A DNA stretch of 64,000 nt from Liolophura sinensis (GCF_032854445.1 NC_088300.1:15567570-15631569), one strand, 5' to 3'; counted from the first letter of the stretch, positions 27,301-36,258 are shown. Program-made: numbers and translations. The notes: a model not told the origin generated them from the letters alone.

Positions 27301-29160
27301 ACGTGCTCGCGATTTTGGAACCAACCAAGAATGACACTACAGTTGCTCCTTGTGGTCATAAGTATATACAGTGACATAGACGTGTAAAAGAAAGGCTGCC
27401 GCCGATAATCTACTATGTTGCTTGGTTATACCCAGACGTTGCTCTGTACAGTACGCACACTTGTAATTTGTATTTATTGTTGATTGTTCAGGTACACAGA
27501 GGATTGAGTGTATACGGACAGACGGTGTTGGACGGCGGGTTATTTACGGTTTGGCACAGTACCCCTTCTCACTGACTTTCTCTGGAAACAATTACTACTG
27601 GACAGACTGGGAAATGTAAGATGATTAAATGTTGCCAAAAGCTATCCCAGAGTTGTCCCAAACTGATTTCATATCTCGATTCCTTTTCTCAGTTCTTACA
27701 GAAAACAATCGGCAGAACTTTTGATTGGGAAAGAATGCGATTTGCGTTTTTAGGTGAAGTGAATAAAAAAAAGGTGGGGCGATATTGAAGATACAAACAT
27801 ATAAGATGACGTTGTCCTTTCTCGCTTAATCATTGTTGTGGTTAAGAAAGTGTCAGTCTGACATCATGGCGACTTTTGCCAACTGCCTACATTTCGCTAC
27901 ACTCATGGGCTGATTTGTATTACAGGACAAGCATTCCGAATATTAACCGCAATGGAGGACAACTGAACGACGCTCTGTCCTTACCGATTGGTGGCAACGG
28001 CAGGTTGTATGGTATCGTAACTGCCAAAGAGCAATGTGAAAGAGGTGGGTACGCCATACTGGTGATGGGAAAAATGGGGAAACTTGGAGAATGGGGAACA
28101 TAACTGGCCTAAACAAAGTTGATCCAAGTGGTGTGCTCTTTTGCTTGTCGTAATTTCACAGCATAATTGTGCATGTAAAGCGAACAAGTAGCTCACAAGA
28201 ACTACAGAATAACAGCAGATAATGTTTTTTCACACATCTAAGATCTGACAATAGGCAGGGAAGGGTCCCCCATAGCATTTCGTCATTAAACTCACTGGTT
28301 TGGTCATAAACTGTACGCAAGAGTATATTATAGTTGTACTTTCTAATATCCTATGGTAATAGCCCATAGAATTCTACTCCACCATCTTTTCGCCAAATAA
28401 ATAGTCCATGTAAATTTAGGAGGAAAACACTGAATCCTTACTTTTAAATCCAGTTGCACGATATCACAGCTGATGGATCTATTCAAACGTGAAGAGAGTG
28501 AATCCAATAATTTCTTTATTTATTTGATTGGTGTTCTATGCGGTGCTCAAGAATATTTCACGTATACGACAGCGGCTAGCATTATGGTGGGAGGAAACCG
28601 GGTAGAGTCCGGGGGAAACCCGAGACTGGCAATGTCGTAGAACCTTCTGCTGGCAGATTTTCCCCTCTTACGACCGGAGAGGAAACCAGCATGAACTGGA
28701 TTTGAACTCACAGAGATGGCATTGATGAAAGACTCCTGGGTCATTGCGCCATGCTGGCGTATTAACCCCCTCGGCCACAGAGGCTCCCTAATTGAATCCA
28801 GTGAAACTGCACGAGTAATTTTCCTGTTGTGTTAAGGTTCTACGACATTAAAGTATTTTTTGAGAATTTGTGGGTTAGAAATAAAATGAAATAAAACGGT
28901 GCAAAGGTAACAAATGATATTTATTTCAACGTAAAATATGCTAACCTCAAAAACATCAAGACATACCCGATGAAATTAGGTTATTAGTACCAATAATGTC
29001 TTATTCTTTTCTTTCAGTTAATAACGCCTGTGGTTTAAACAATGGCGGCTGTAGATTTTTATGTCTCCCAACTCCCGGTGGAGGAAGGACTTGCGCATGC
29101 CCAGACGACATCGATCCTCGGCAGTGTGACGAAATCGGATTACTCAGGAAGAAGAAATAA
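5895..29160 (+). CDS. NID: Nidogen (entactin)-like basement-membrane protein, 5'-partial, 25 exons
   Basis: Nidogens are secreted glycoproteins that link laminin and collagen IV networks in basement membranes. I joined 25 exons with GT-AG borders; phases agree throughout and the visible coding length is 3,747 nt (1,248 residues plus TAA). Exons: 5895-6034, 7562-7703, 8546-8760, 9251-9345, 9881-10033, 10367-10603, 10954-11151, 11517-11735, 12957-13079, 13369-13491, 15137-15268, 18873-19001, 20235-20369, 22256-22378, 23214-23441, 23856-24008, 24434-24562, 24901-25020, 25387-25497, 25894-26016, 26470-26644, 27089-27246, 27492-27615, 27926-28044, 29018-29160. Domain order is NIDO, EGF, G2F, 11 EGF, YWTD propeller, EGF, which matches nidogen apart from the longer EGF run and no visible thyroglobulin type-1 module. 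The first exon enters in phase 0, so the start codon, signal peptide and first NIDO strands are missing; I found no convincing exon for them in 1-5894. Family assignment is very secure; exact exon borders are hand-called. Confidence 0.93.
6350..6526 (-). mobile_element. SINE family A fragment with long (ATTT)n tail
   Basis: Minus-oriented copy. About 100 bp of ATTT repeats (6350-6455, the SINE's 3' tail seen in reverse) run into GATTGGTGTTTTACGCCG and TACTCAAGAATATTT, the conserved 3' end of the family; the body stops near 6526. It lies in the first visible nidogen intron. The tail reads through as a Leu-Phe-Ile-Tyr repeat that is not a gene. Confidence 0.85.
7063..7372 (+). mobile_element. 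SINE family A copy carrying an internal 36-bp triplication
   Basis: A near full-length copy with tRNA-like head (CTTCGTGGCCTTGTTG, accaacgcGGTCGGTGTGAG), central GTGGGTTTCCCCGGGCTCTG and a 3' end close to the family (GACTACGACGTAAATCTTCA). Between these, a 36-bp segment at 7221-7328 is present three times with no differences. It lies in a nidogen intron. Confidence 0.8.
8088..8390 (+). mobile_element. SINE family B copy (tRNA-derived)
   Basis: The head (GTGGCCTATTGGTCAGGGCG, then GGAATGAAACTCGGGTCGGA) resembles tRNA A and B boxes. The middle has CTTAGTGCTGCCTTGCTTGG and TTCGGCATGATACTTCAG, and the 3' end reads TTGTTAAGTACAACGTAAGA then CATACATACA. Other copies or parts are at 12000-12225, 45913-46026, 59735-59945 and 61390-61502. 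Confidence 0.75.
8363..8433. repeat. (CATA)n/(GTAT)n/(TA)n microsatellite
   Basis: CATACATACATACATA passes into its mirror GTATGTATGTA and then about 40 bp of TA, so the whole block can fold on itself. It continues from the 3' end of the family B SINE and probably grew from its tail. Confidence 0.85.
9560..9836 (+). repeat. Minisatellite, about four copies of 64-65 bp
   Basis: Each copy contains GGAGTCCAGGGGTTTAGGAC, CATATACGTGTTCCATTGC and TTATCTTTGAGGTTGACTAT. Anchor positions 9582, 9647, 9711 and 9775 give the period. The copies are about 90 per cent alike by eye. The block ends about 45 bp before the acceptor of nidogen exon 9881-10033. Confidence 0.85.
9881..10033 (+). CDS. NID: Nidogen EGF module 1, between NIDO and G2F
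   Basis: A single exon with phase-1 borders on both sides. It encodes a linker followed by an EGF module with cysteines in [16 protein letters not shown] and SC. This is the position of the EGF repeat that separates NIDO from the G2F barrel in known nidogens. The acceptor (catgtttcag) follows directly after a tandem repeat block ending near 9836, and the donor is g/gtaagg. Confidence 0.88.
10367..11735 (+). CDS. NID: Nidogen G2F beta-barrel exons (three)
   Basis: Exons 10367-10603, 10954-11151 and 11517-11735 encode the G2F domain, the green-fluorescent-protein-like barrel that in nidogen binds perlecan and collagen IV. Recognisable stretches are [51 protein letters not shown] and the closing [17 protein letters not shown]. 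All three exons start and end in phase 1, so the barrel is a symmetric block that can be skipped or duplicated without breaking the frame. The length of about 218 residues is normal for G2F. Confidence 0.93.
12000..12225 (-). mobile_element. SINE family B copy, minus orientation
   Basis: Reverse complement of the element at 8088: TATCATGCTGACATAG, CACCGGGCCAACCAATCC, GTGCTAAGCGCCAAGCGAGG, GATCTGGCTTAAATCCCGGG, then AACCAACAGGCCACAGAAG (the head). It is in the intron after the G2F exons. Confidence 0.75.
12957..25020 (+). CDS. NID: Nidogen EGF array: eleven modules on ten exons
   Basis: Exons: 12957-13079, 13369-13491, 15137-15268, 18873-19001, 20235-20369, 22256-22378, 23214-23441, 23856-24008, 24434-24562, 24901-25020. 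Each module has six cysteines and most end in GYxGDGxxC, typical of nidogen EGFs. The second carries DYNECES, the start of a calcium-binding EGF. Every intron is phase 1, so exons are interchangeable. Exon 23214-23441 holds one whole module and the first part of the next, which is completed at the start of 23856-24008 (GDGRTC); that exon then contains a further module. Human NID1 has about four EGFs here, so this array is expanded. No CWCV-type thyroglobulin module is visible before the propeller. Confidence 0.92.
13998..14092 (-). mobile_element. SINE family A 3' fragment
   Basis: TTTATTTTATTTGATTGCTG, TTTTACGCCGTACTCAAG, then ATACGACGGCGGTCACCATT and GGTGGGAG. Only the tail and 3' third of the element remain. 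Confidence 0.8.
17020..17275. repeat. Dispersed repeat, copy 2 (partner at 5519-5640)
   Basis: Contains GTCGATCAGCGCAAA and, about 210 bp on, AATGAAAGGTAATAAT and TTCTTGGTAAA, as in the first copy. The extra sequence between the blocks suggests an insertion here or a deletion in the other copy. It sits in a nidogen intron. Confidence 0.4.
17320..17516 (+). mobile_element. SINE family A copy, head truncated
   Basis: CGCTGTGAGTTCGTCAAGCT, CCTTTCCGGCCGGACGTGGG, GGTTTCCTCCCTCCATCATG, then CTTGAGTACGGCGTAAAACA and CAATCAAATAAATAAA. The tRNA-like 5' part is largely lost. Confidence 0.85.
18331..18591 (+). repeat. 20-bp minisatellite, about 13 degenerate copies
   Basis: The unit is near RGATGGCATTGTAATATTTT, with exact 20-bp spacing for most copies (18331, 18351, 18371, 18391, 18411 and on). 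It is very AT-rich, in the intron before nidogen exon 18873-19001. Confidence 0.9.
19640..19870 (+). repeat. Local direct repeat in a nidogen intron
   Basis: Two stretches about 170 bp apart share GTTAAACAAAATG, AGGGATGGTATCTCAAA (AGAGATGGTATCTCAAA in the second). Probably an old local duplication. Confidence 0.45.
20925..21287 (+). repeat. 126-bp tandem repeat, three nearly identical copies
   Basis: Copies begin GATGGTTTTAAAATGTTCCT at 20925, 21051 and 21177, period 126. Each contains CTTTGCTGAG, GCTTTTGCTTCGGTA and AAATACTGTTAAGCATTTCC. Only a few substitutions separate them and the last copy is about 110 bp, so the array is young. Confidence 0.92.
25081..25225 (-). mobile_element. SINE family A fragment without tail
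   Basis: GCCAGCATTATGGTGGGAGG, AAACCGGGCAGAGCCCGGGG, ACTTACGGCCGGAGAGGAAG and CTTGAACTCACGGCGACCGC, about 60 bp after nidogen exon 24901-25020. Both the AT-rich tail and the extreme head are missing. Confidence 0.85.
25387..28044 (+). CDS. NID: Nidogen YWTD beta-propeller exons (six)
   Basis: Exons 25387-25497, 25894-26016, 26470-26644, 27089-27246, 27492-27615 and 27926-28044 encode an LDL-receptor class B six-bladed propeller, the part of nidogen that binds the laminin gamma chain. Blade motifs are [69 protein letters not shown] and YYWTDW. Intron phases inside the propeller are mixed (1, 1, 2, 1, 2), unlike the uniform phase 1 of the EGF array. The last exon leaves the propeller at CER. 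Confidence 0.92.
28512..28788 (-). mobile_element. SINE family A, nearly full length
   Basis: Begins TTTATTTATTTGATTGGTG, continues CAAGAATATTTCACGTATAC, GGTGGGAGGAAACCGGG, TTACGACCGGAGAGGAAACC and ends in the tRNA-like head TATTAACCCCCTCGGCCAC. About 277 bp, in the last nidogen intron. Confidence 0.9.
29018..29160 (+). CDS. NID: Nidogen terminal exon: C-terminal EGF and stop
   Basis: The terminal coding exon begins [12 protein letters not shown], the classic EGF that caps a YWTD propeller, continues through CLPTPGG and CACPDD, and ends with a basic tail RKKK and TAA at 29158-29160. The acceptor is ttctttcag at 29017. No canonical AATAAA is obvious in the first kilobase after the stop; one occurs near 30815, so the 3' UTR may be long. 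Confidence 0.92.
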
Positions 29161-31084
29161 CAAATTACATTCTAGTTAGAAAAACACTTTTGCATAATTT
29201 AGTTCAGACACTTTCTGATAACGAAAGATATTTTGGTCGCATTTCGCACTAATGTATAGATACAGAAATCTGATATTGGGGTCGATGAAGCATTCTAATG
29301 CTGGGTTAAAATGTCGTTATATAAGGGTATTTCCTTCAGCAGACGTGTACATATATACAACAACCGTATTATTCATTGTTTCGAAAATTTTATGTCATCT
29401 TTTCCCGTTATGATATTTTCGTAATTTCTGGTTTATTGCGTATCAGAACGGTAAGAATATAAAATCATTATCTATATAGTGCTGTGGACATCATATTGCC
29501 GCCAGCATAATGTGGCCTTAATTAAGTATTCATGTCTTTCTCACTCATAATACGACATTGTTCTGACAAAAGTCCGTGTAATTTTTGTCATGCTCTAGTC
29601 AGACACAATACTCATGAAATCCAGGCTCACTGACTTGCCAAAATTTAAGCTTTTCTTCAGTAATTGGGTTACAGCCCACAAGTGCCATGTCAGTTTTGTT
29701 TGAAAAGATTATGTTCTTCTCATCATGTTCTAATTCAATCAAGTATCTACCGCAGTATTTGTGTTCAAGCATAAATTAGTGTTTTATGTGAGATTTTATG
29801 TAAAATGATGCGAAGTGTTTGTATTAGTTTTGAGCATTTCATAATGCTTCAGTGGTTATGTCACTTATAAATTCGTGCCAAATAATTCTGTACATATTAT
29901 TTTTAGTGTTAATATGTGCTTACCTCAGAGCTAATGATGTTTACCGCCAACAACTGCCTAACTACACAATAATGGTTTACGTATCGCTTCTCTGTTCCTG
30001 GGGCGTGTTAGAATAAGGGTAATCTCCTGTCTTCTGTGAGAATGGAAGCACCGATTGACGTTTTCGGAAACTGATACCTGGGTTCCAAAGACCGTTTGAC
30101 GTTTTCGATTCTGGATTCACGACCGATTACTAGTGGTAAATTTCTTGAACCAGGCATGTTTTAACAAACCTAACTTTTAGTACAAAGTACATGAACGAAT
30201 GAGTTTTGAGAATATTGAATAGAAGGCGAATTACCCATGTATGGTGAATAACTAAGACCTATATATTACGTCACAGACTTTCGTTGGGTTTTCTGTGGCA
30301 CGATTAAATCTGTGTCTGATTTTTCTTGTGCATTTATCTGGTTATTAGAAGAGTTATACAAATCGGACTAATGTTACACAAAGCAATGGCAGAACTGATT
30401 GTAATTACCATGACCACCAATGTTATACATATATGTAGCTATGGAAGTTACAGTTAACTTAACCAATAAGAGCTTTGCGAAACAACGCTTATATTGGCCC
30501 AACCCCCGCGTTTGACACTTCGTGCGTTAGCTAAAGTGTGATTCATTATTCCATCTTTGACTGTGCACATTGTTAAAGGTATAGGTGAAAAGGTAACTTG
30601 CTAGTAAAGAGCAGTGTATTTTGTCGCTGATGTTATACTCTAGTCTCAAACTACCGCCTTTTCCTCCAAAATTGCCATTACTCGTGACACACTGTGTGAA
30701 TATATTAATGCACTTACATTGGGTTAATTAGGGATAATTAAAACATCAAAGGGATATGTTATTGCAGCTTATTTCCATCACTTTGTCATTTCATTGTACA
30801 GTTAAAACATACAAAATAAAACGTCTAATGACTGACCGAGTATGAAACTTTGACTTTTGTGAAGTGTGCACCAACATCTTATCCCTCTCAAGACAATATG
30901 ATCTCGAGATATAACAGGTCCCCAATATCACCAAGCTGTCTCGTCTAATAATATATCATAACTCTAAAACACTTTATCGCGCTAAAATTGCGACTCACCT
31001 GCAAAATTTTTATTTCAGTACGAAAGCTTGCGTTTAAGTTCAAATCTATGTTCAGCAATTGTACCAGAAGTTAAGATTTTTACA
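29161..31084. other. 3' flank of nidogen
   Basis: AT-rich sequence with no open frame of note. It probably includes the nidogen 3' UTR; the nearest clear AATAAA is at about 30815. Nothing else recognised. Confidence 0.5.
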
Positions 31085-31622
31085 GCGTAATGGAGTGTGT
31101 TTCCCACAACGCCAAAGAAAATCAATGGGGAACACGTGGCGTCCATAGTAGACTGGCAATGTTTCCGCAGTGCCACGGATTATCAACATGGAACACGTGG
31201 CATCCACGTGGCGTCTCCCACAACGAAGTGAATTATCAGTGGGGTACACGTGGTTTCCAATGTAGACGGACAATGTTTCCCACAGTGCCACGAAGTATCC
31301 GTGGAGAAAAAGTGGCGTCCTTTGCACAACGAAATGAATTATCAGTGGAGAAAACTTGGCATCTGCTGTATACGGACAATGTTCCCACCAGCGCCACGGA
31401 GTATCATCGGGGAACACGTGGCGTCCTTCGAACACGAACAGTGTTTCACACAGCGAAATGAATTATCAGTGGGGAACACGTGGCGTCTGCTTAAGACAGG
31501 CAGTGTTACCCACACCAACATGAATCATGAGTGGTTAACACGTGGCGTCCACTCTAAACAGGCAATGTTTCCACAGCGCCACGAAGAATCAGTGGGCAAC
31601 ACGTGGTCTCCGTCGTAGACGA
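31085..31622 (+). repeat. Minisatellite of roughly 55-65 bp units, about nine degenerate copies
   Basis: Units share GAATTATCAGTGGGGAACAC, CACGTGGCGTCC, a GTAGACGGACAATG-like stretch and TTTCCCACAGCGCCACGA. The open frames of about 120 codons on both strands here are by-products of the repeat. A further partial copy after the SINE and TA block (31823-31905) shows that the array was split. Confidence 0.85.
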
Positions 31623-31631
31623 CAGTGTCAG

Positions 31632-31740
31632 CCAGTGATGGTCGTGGGTTTCCCACGGGCTCTGGCCGGTTTCCTCCCACCATAATGCTGGCCCCCGTCG
31701 CACAAGTGAGGTATTCTTGAATACGGCGTAGAACACCAAT

Positions 31741-31744
<4 letters not shown>
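31632..31744 (+). mobile_element. SINE family A 3' half, inserted in the minisatellite
   Basis: GATGGTCGTGGGTTTCCCAC, GGTTTCCTCCCACCATAATG, then TTCTTGAATACGGCGTAGAA and CACCAATCAAA. The tail is replaced by (TA)n. Confidence 0.9.

Positions 31745-31809
<65 letters not shown>
31745..31809. repeat. (TA)n microsatellite, about 65 bp
   Basis: Uninterrupted TA dinucleotides that follow the SINE 3' end directly. Confidence 0.97.
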
Positions 31810-31813
<4 letters not shown>

Positions 31814-31822
31814 CAGAGGGAA

Positions 31823-31905
31823 ATGGCTGACGTCCACTGTATACGGGCAATATTTCTCACACCGCCACCGGTTTTTGGCGAGAAACGAGTGGCGTCCACT
31901 GTAAG
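31823..31905 (+). repeat. Continuation of the split minisatellite
   Basis: GGCTGACGTCCACTGTATAC, GGGCAATATTTCTCACACCG and GAGTGGCGTCCACTGTAAGG match units of the array ending at 31622, on the far side of the SINE and TA repeat. Confidence 0.75.
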
Positions 31906-32503
31906 GTCTTATAAAGTAAGCATAGAATTGTTGACATCAAGGAAACTATCTGAATGTAAAATGAACTATTTTCCACATTTATTCTGTCCTTTGTGGTGGG
32001 TGATATTTGTATTAAAAGTGTATCTAACTCCTTAATTATTCTAGCGGTTTGGTTCTTCTTATGTTGGTGAGACTTGTCGTCATGCAAGCTTGTCGGATTT
32101 CGTGTACAAGTACTGTGATATTGGTTTACTTGAGAAGAAATAGGCCCATTTCATCCCGCACAGCAGTCTAGGGGTAAATAATTTAAAGTATTATGGAGTA
32201 AAGCTCACTAGAACGGGTCATCAAGTCGCGTTTTTGGCATATAAGGGTTTGCGAGGACGTACTACGTAAGAAATAAAGAGATATAAAGGACAAGCTCCAT
32301 TCACTTATTGACAATAAATTTCTAAAACCACAGACTATAGTGAAAGGCTTATGAATTGACAAGTCTTTATTAAGTATCTAACATCTGCGCTGAGGTATGT
32401 AGCGAAATATATTTCAGGGACTCAACTGAATAATCCGATTTCTTTCGTTATACACTAGATGTCTCTTTTACTGTCGTAAAGTTATCCTTGGTTAAAGGCT
32501 TTT
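31906..32503. other. Gene-free stretch after the minisatellite
   Basis: Probably the 3' flank of the minus-strand RING-like gene. No clear minus-strand AATAAA was noted close to its stop and nothing else is recognised. Confidence 0.4.
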
Positions 32504-35500
32504 TTACTGATCCCAAAAACTGTCGTTGAAATCGACTGGACTGATGGAGGGTTGCCTGTCCAACCAGGTACGGTTTCGAGCTGTCACAAGTTGCTCTCGA
32601 CTCGAGCCGCCAAGGGCGGGACTATTCTGTCTTGCTGGTTCCTTTGGTGGCCACTCACGCTTGAAGATCTGATCTGCGTTAATAAAAACAACTACAACCT
32701 TTATCATCCTTAAAGGACAAAGTAGCACCTGGTTAAAACATATTTCAGTCGAAACCACGATAGTTAAGTTTTCTAAAAAGTATGATACTTATTATTTTAA
32801 TGAGATTTCACCAAATAACGCACAATAAAATGACAATACAGCACAAATGGCTGGTGTGAATGGAGGCAGCCATATGATAACACATAACTACTGCATAAGA
32901 TATCATTTTGAGATCGTTTACGATTTATTTACGTGTAGCCGAAGGGCCATTTCACACAGTGCTGTGGGACAGGTCTGTATCATTCATGGACCACCACGGA
33001 CGTAAAATCAGCTGATTTACAAGCCGTGTAATATTTAACGACGGTATCACAAATTATGTCAGACAGCAGCATACCGTCTCGGCCCAAACTGCATTCATCT
33101 CTCCAGTAGACCTTAGGCGCACTTAGACACGCTGTTCAAATTATACAAATGCATTTTTTGTCGTTCATGTTAGCGTTTAGTCAGCAGTTTCTAAATAACA
33201 AATATCAGTCAGTGAAAAATTCATCAAGGATGCCGAATGTTTATGGGAATGAGAAGATGGCATCTCGGCGGACAATGCTTAAAATTAGTTAAATCTTTTG
33301 ATATCATTTTTATGTTCTGAATTTCTTTGAACTGATGATTTTAAATTTTGCCCTTTGTCTTTCTCGCATACAAGAGATATTTTCTGGTTTCTTTATAAAA
33401 TACAGTAAAACTACTGAAACGCCGTGTTTACGTCGAGGTGCTCTCTCTGACGTCCGCGATAGCGAGGTCTGCACTGGTCTCATCTTAGAAGCCACAATAC
33501 AAAATTGAAGAATAAAATCCAGCAACACTCCACTGCCATGACAGCCTCAGTGGTGCCTAGATTTTTTTCTATTTGTGTCCGAACTGAGCATGAATCAAGT
33601 TGTAAAAAATCCTATTGTAATTTTGAAAACATTTCACAGAGGTCAGGATTACCGGTACCAGAACAACCTCTCCAGACGCTACGACCTGAACCAGGAATAC
33701 TTCAGTCGTGCATAAGCAGGTTACTCTTAAACTGTATAAATGATATAGTAGACCTCCTGTAGGAACAGTTCAAGCAGTGGAAGAAATATCCTTCCGGTAT
33801 GTCCAATTTCCGAGAAAGCTATTTATCACTTGGTCCTTCATCGCCGAAGTCAACAACTTTAATCTGCCATAGGCTACTGTTTATTATACGGGAAGTACCT
33901 TCGATGATAGAGAGCTAGAGCAAACCTGGACGTCACCTGGCTGTCGATAATGGAGACGCGCTGAAGCTGTGACTAAACGAAGATTCACTAAACTTTTACT
34001 GGGTTTAAAAATGTAAGAAAAATATCTAATGCCGGTTTAAGATACTTTTGAAAGGTAATCTTTCAGTGGACCATAAACATTAGTCAGGTGCTGTCTTTCA
34101 CTTTAATGACATGTAGTTGCTACTCTAGCCCCTGAATGAAGATGAAATTATGATGGCTACCATATTTCTTCTCTTATGAAAGCCTATATTTGTTAGCCTC
34201 GGTCTATGTTAACTCAAATGCCATTTCGAAGTCACTACACACTAGGTCACAGTATGAGCTGACAACAGCCCAACGATACCTTTCAGAGCAATTGATTTAT
34301 TCTACCTTATCTTTCTTCGCTCGACTCAACATCTACAAGACATTAGACAACACTGCGAGAGCTAGATTAGAACACACGATCTCATTAGGTTCGATAGTCG
34401 CAGTGAGCCAGCGCTTTAACAATCTTCGCCAGATGGACTCCGCCCCAGCCCACCCCACACCCTCACCCTCCCACTCAACTCACACACTCATACACATAAG
34501 TAATCGCGCAAGGTGTCCGTTTTCCCGGTTCAGTAGATACATTCGTCCCTACAGCTGGTTTGAACTATTAAGTAGCTTGTTATATGCGAACTGGTGCAAA
34601 ACATGTTCCAGTCTTACCTTTTGAATTGACTCGGCTCTCTTTAAACAGAGTCGACATCAGAACCGCATCATCCTTATCGGTTGTTTTGGTTTCGGTAGAG
34701 GGACTTTGCTCAAGGACATTCCTGGAACTGCTCTTGTCGTCCTTCAACAAGGTTTGATGACTGCTGTCCTTTTCCCCCATGTTATTATTTCTGCAGGCGT
34801 TAGGTCCGGTGTTCTGTTTGGTGAAGAGACTCTCATCTTTGAAAAGCGACCTCTGTTCGTCTGACTCAAGGCTAGTGACGGTGCTGTTTTCGGAAACGGC
34901 TGTCCGTGGATTTAAGCCTGCCACTGGGGTACAGTTTCTCTTTCTCATAGATTCATGGCAATGTCCGTCCTGTTCTGCTTTCCCACTGGTCCGTTTGAAA
35001 AAGGCGCGGTTTCAGAGAAGCACTCGTCCCAATAGGCGTCACTGTCACTCTGATCTTCGTCCCACCAAAATGGCCGCTCTTTCTTTTTCTTCTGCTGCTG
35101 ATATTTCATCTTGGCCATGTTGTTTTCGCTGGAGCTTGACACACTGACAGTCTGGCTAGAAACTTGTTCAAATCCATTAGATGCTTTGGTGGAGGTCAGA
35201 GAGTTCTTAGCTGCTACACACCAGTCATAAATACGACTCTTCCCCGAAAACTTGTCATCTGATGGCGGCTGGGTTGGCTTCTCCTTGCTCTCAGCGTTAC
35301 ACCGACTCGTACCTTTCTTCAGGAACCGGTCGCTAGGCTGTCGTTTTGTGGTCGACTGTTTATCTCGGTGGACCGCAGCTGGCTGTTTTTCGGCACACGA
35401 TGGCTCATAAGACAGAGAGCTGATAAGTAGGTCCCATTCCTCATTGTTCCCGGTTAGGTCATGCTGGTCACCTTCATCTTTATCATCTGTGAAGCGAAAA

Positions 35501-35506
35501 CATGGA

Positions 35507-35563
<57 letters not shown>

Positions 35564-36258
35564 CAACATTCAAGCAAACTGAATGATGTATTCTGTATTA
35601 CAGAAAGATGCTTAGCAAATTCTAGGAAGGATGAAAAGTAAATAGGACTTGCTGGAGCACGTAACAGCAGATTTGTATAAAAAGCAGATAAGTTAATCAA
35701 TTTGTAAAATAATAAATGTGCTTCCGCGTTATTTGCCATCTGCGATAATACGTCATATTCATGAGGATATATTACTTCTGGCTGTTTACATTTCAAAGCT
35801 CGATTAACCATCACGACTGAATGAACGGTTTCAAATAAAGATTTCAGTTTAACCGAATTCAATCAACGACTGAAAACATTCTCATTCAGCTTAGGGCTAT
35901 GTTGTGTGTCTTGTCGGTAACACGCAGTAGACGTGTTAGTCTTACTGTGTAGCGGGATGACCTGAGACCCTGACATCGTGATGGGGACCTCGTGGAAATG
36001 ACGTGCCCTCCTCTGGGTGGCCGTCTCCGCGATAAACGAGTCTAGAATATGAGACTCGCGTTGACGTTCCGACTGTATCTGACGCTGTTTTCTCACGCAT
36101 AATTTACACGAGAAATCATTTTTCTGCAGACTTGTTACATACTTGCGGCATGTTTGGCAATAAAAATGGCGCATACAAGTCAAGGGAGAGAGCTTGAGGT
36201 TACTGAATTGACAGAAGTCACAGCGGCCCGTTAGACCACAGTCCATGCTGTCAGGCAT
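32504..36258 (-). CDS. RING-like zinc finger protein with disordered tail, three exons, frameshifted
   Basis: Model: 36258-35946 (ATG, phase 1 out), 35486-34618 (phase 1 out with the frameshift), 32673-32504 (TAA). Borders are aca/gtaaga, cttcacag/at, aaag/gtaaga and taacgcag/at. Residues 13-54 form a C3HC4 cross-brace: C13-x2-C16-x11-C28-x2-H31-x2-C34-x2-C37-x13-C51-x2-C54, as in RING E3 ligases. The rest is rich in Ser, Lys, Asp and Gln with no recognised domain; it includes RPFWWDEDQSDSDAYWDE and ends DFNDSFWDQ. An intact frame would give about 450 residues. As sequenced, exon 2 hits TGA at 34947-34945 (284 residues), while the -1 frame stays open to the donor at 34618 and joins exon 3 in phase. 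The first in-frame ATG is 36258; upstream codons in that frame lack ATG. RING assignment rests on spacing alone; substrate and role are unknown. Confidence 0.7.
33640..33715 (+). CDS. Candidate plus-strand terminal exon inside the RING-gene intron
   Basis: After an acceptor (catttcacag) at 33639 a short frame reads GQDYRYQNNLSRRYDLNQ and ends EYFSRA with TAA at 33713-33715, entering in phase 2. The Tyr/Arg/Asn/Gln-rich composition and higher GC content look coding. No partner exon was found between 29161 and 33640. Joining it to the nidogen last exon would need a weak donor (ca/gtgtga at 29123) that matches in phase but removes the last EGF cysteine, so I do not favour that. Product unknown. 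Confidence 0.35.
34618..35486 (-). pseudogene. Exon 2 of the RING-like gene, with apparent -1 frameshift
   Basis: The upstream part of this exon reads in one frame to a TGA at 34947-34945. The -1 frame is open from 35011 through 34618, where it meets a strong donor (aaag/gtaaga) that joins exon 3 in correct phase. Both frames are open between 35011 and 34948, so the shift lies there; a run of five T on the minus strand (34998-35002) is the obvious place for a lost base. No standard slippery heptamer for programmed -1 frameshifting is visible. Assembly error, an allelic indel or a young pseudogene are all possible; the remaining reading frame shows no other damage. Confidence 0.55.
35510..35562. 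repeat. (TA)n microsatellite in intron 1 of the RING-like gene
   Basis: About 50 bp of TA starting some 20 bases upstream of the exon 2 acceptor (35487-35488) on the minus strand, where the polypyrimidine tract would normally be. Confidence 0.95.

Noticed and set aside
31052..31618. Several open frames above 120 codons on both strands
   Set aside because: They are by-products of the minisatellite, with the same repeat read in several frames.
33310..33528. Minus-strand frame containing an ATG and an Arg-rich stretch in the RING-gene intron
   Set aside because: It does not fit between exons 2 and 3: the phase-1 reading hits a stop and the open frame would need phase 0.
29018..33715. Alternative nidogen end joining 29123 to 33640
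   Set aside because: Phase matches but the donor is weak and the join would remove the sixth cysteine of the last EGF.
34190..34624. Plus-strand open frame of 144 codons
   Set aside because: No ATG start, no domain, low-complexity Pro/Ser/His part, and it overlaps the end of RING-gene exon 2 on the other strand, which has better splice support.
34945..34948. ATGA stop-start overlap of two minus-strand frames, as in coupled genes
   Set aside because: Coupled cistrons are not expected here, and the second frame is open well upstream of that ATG. A frameshift explains it better.
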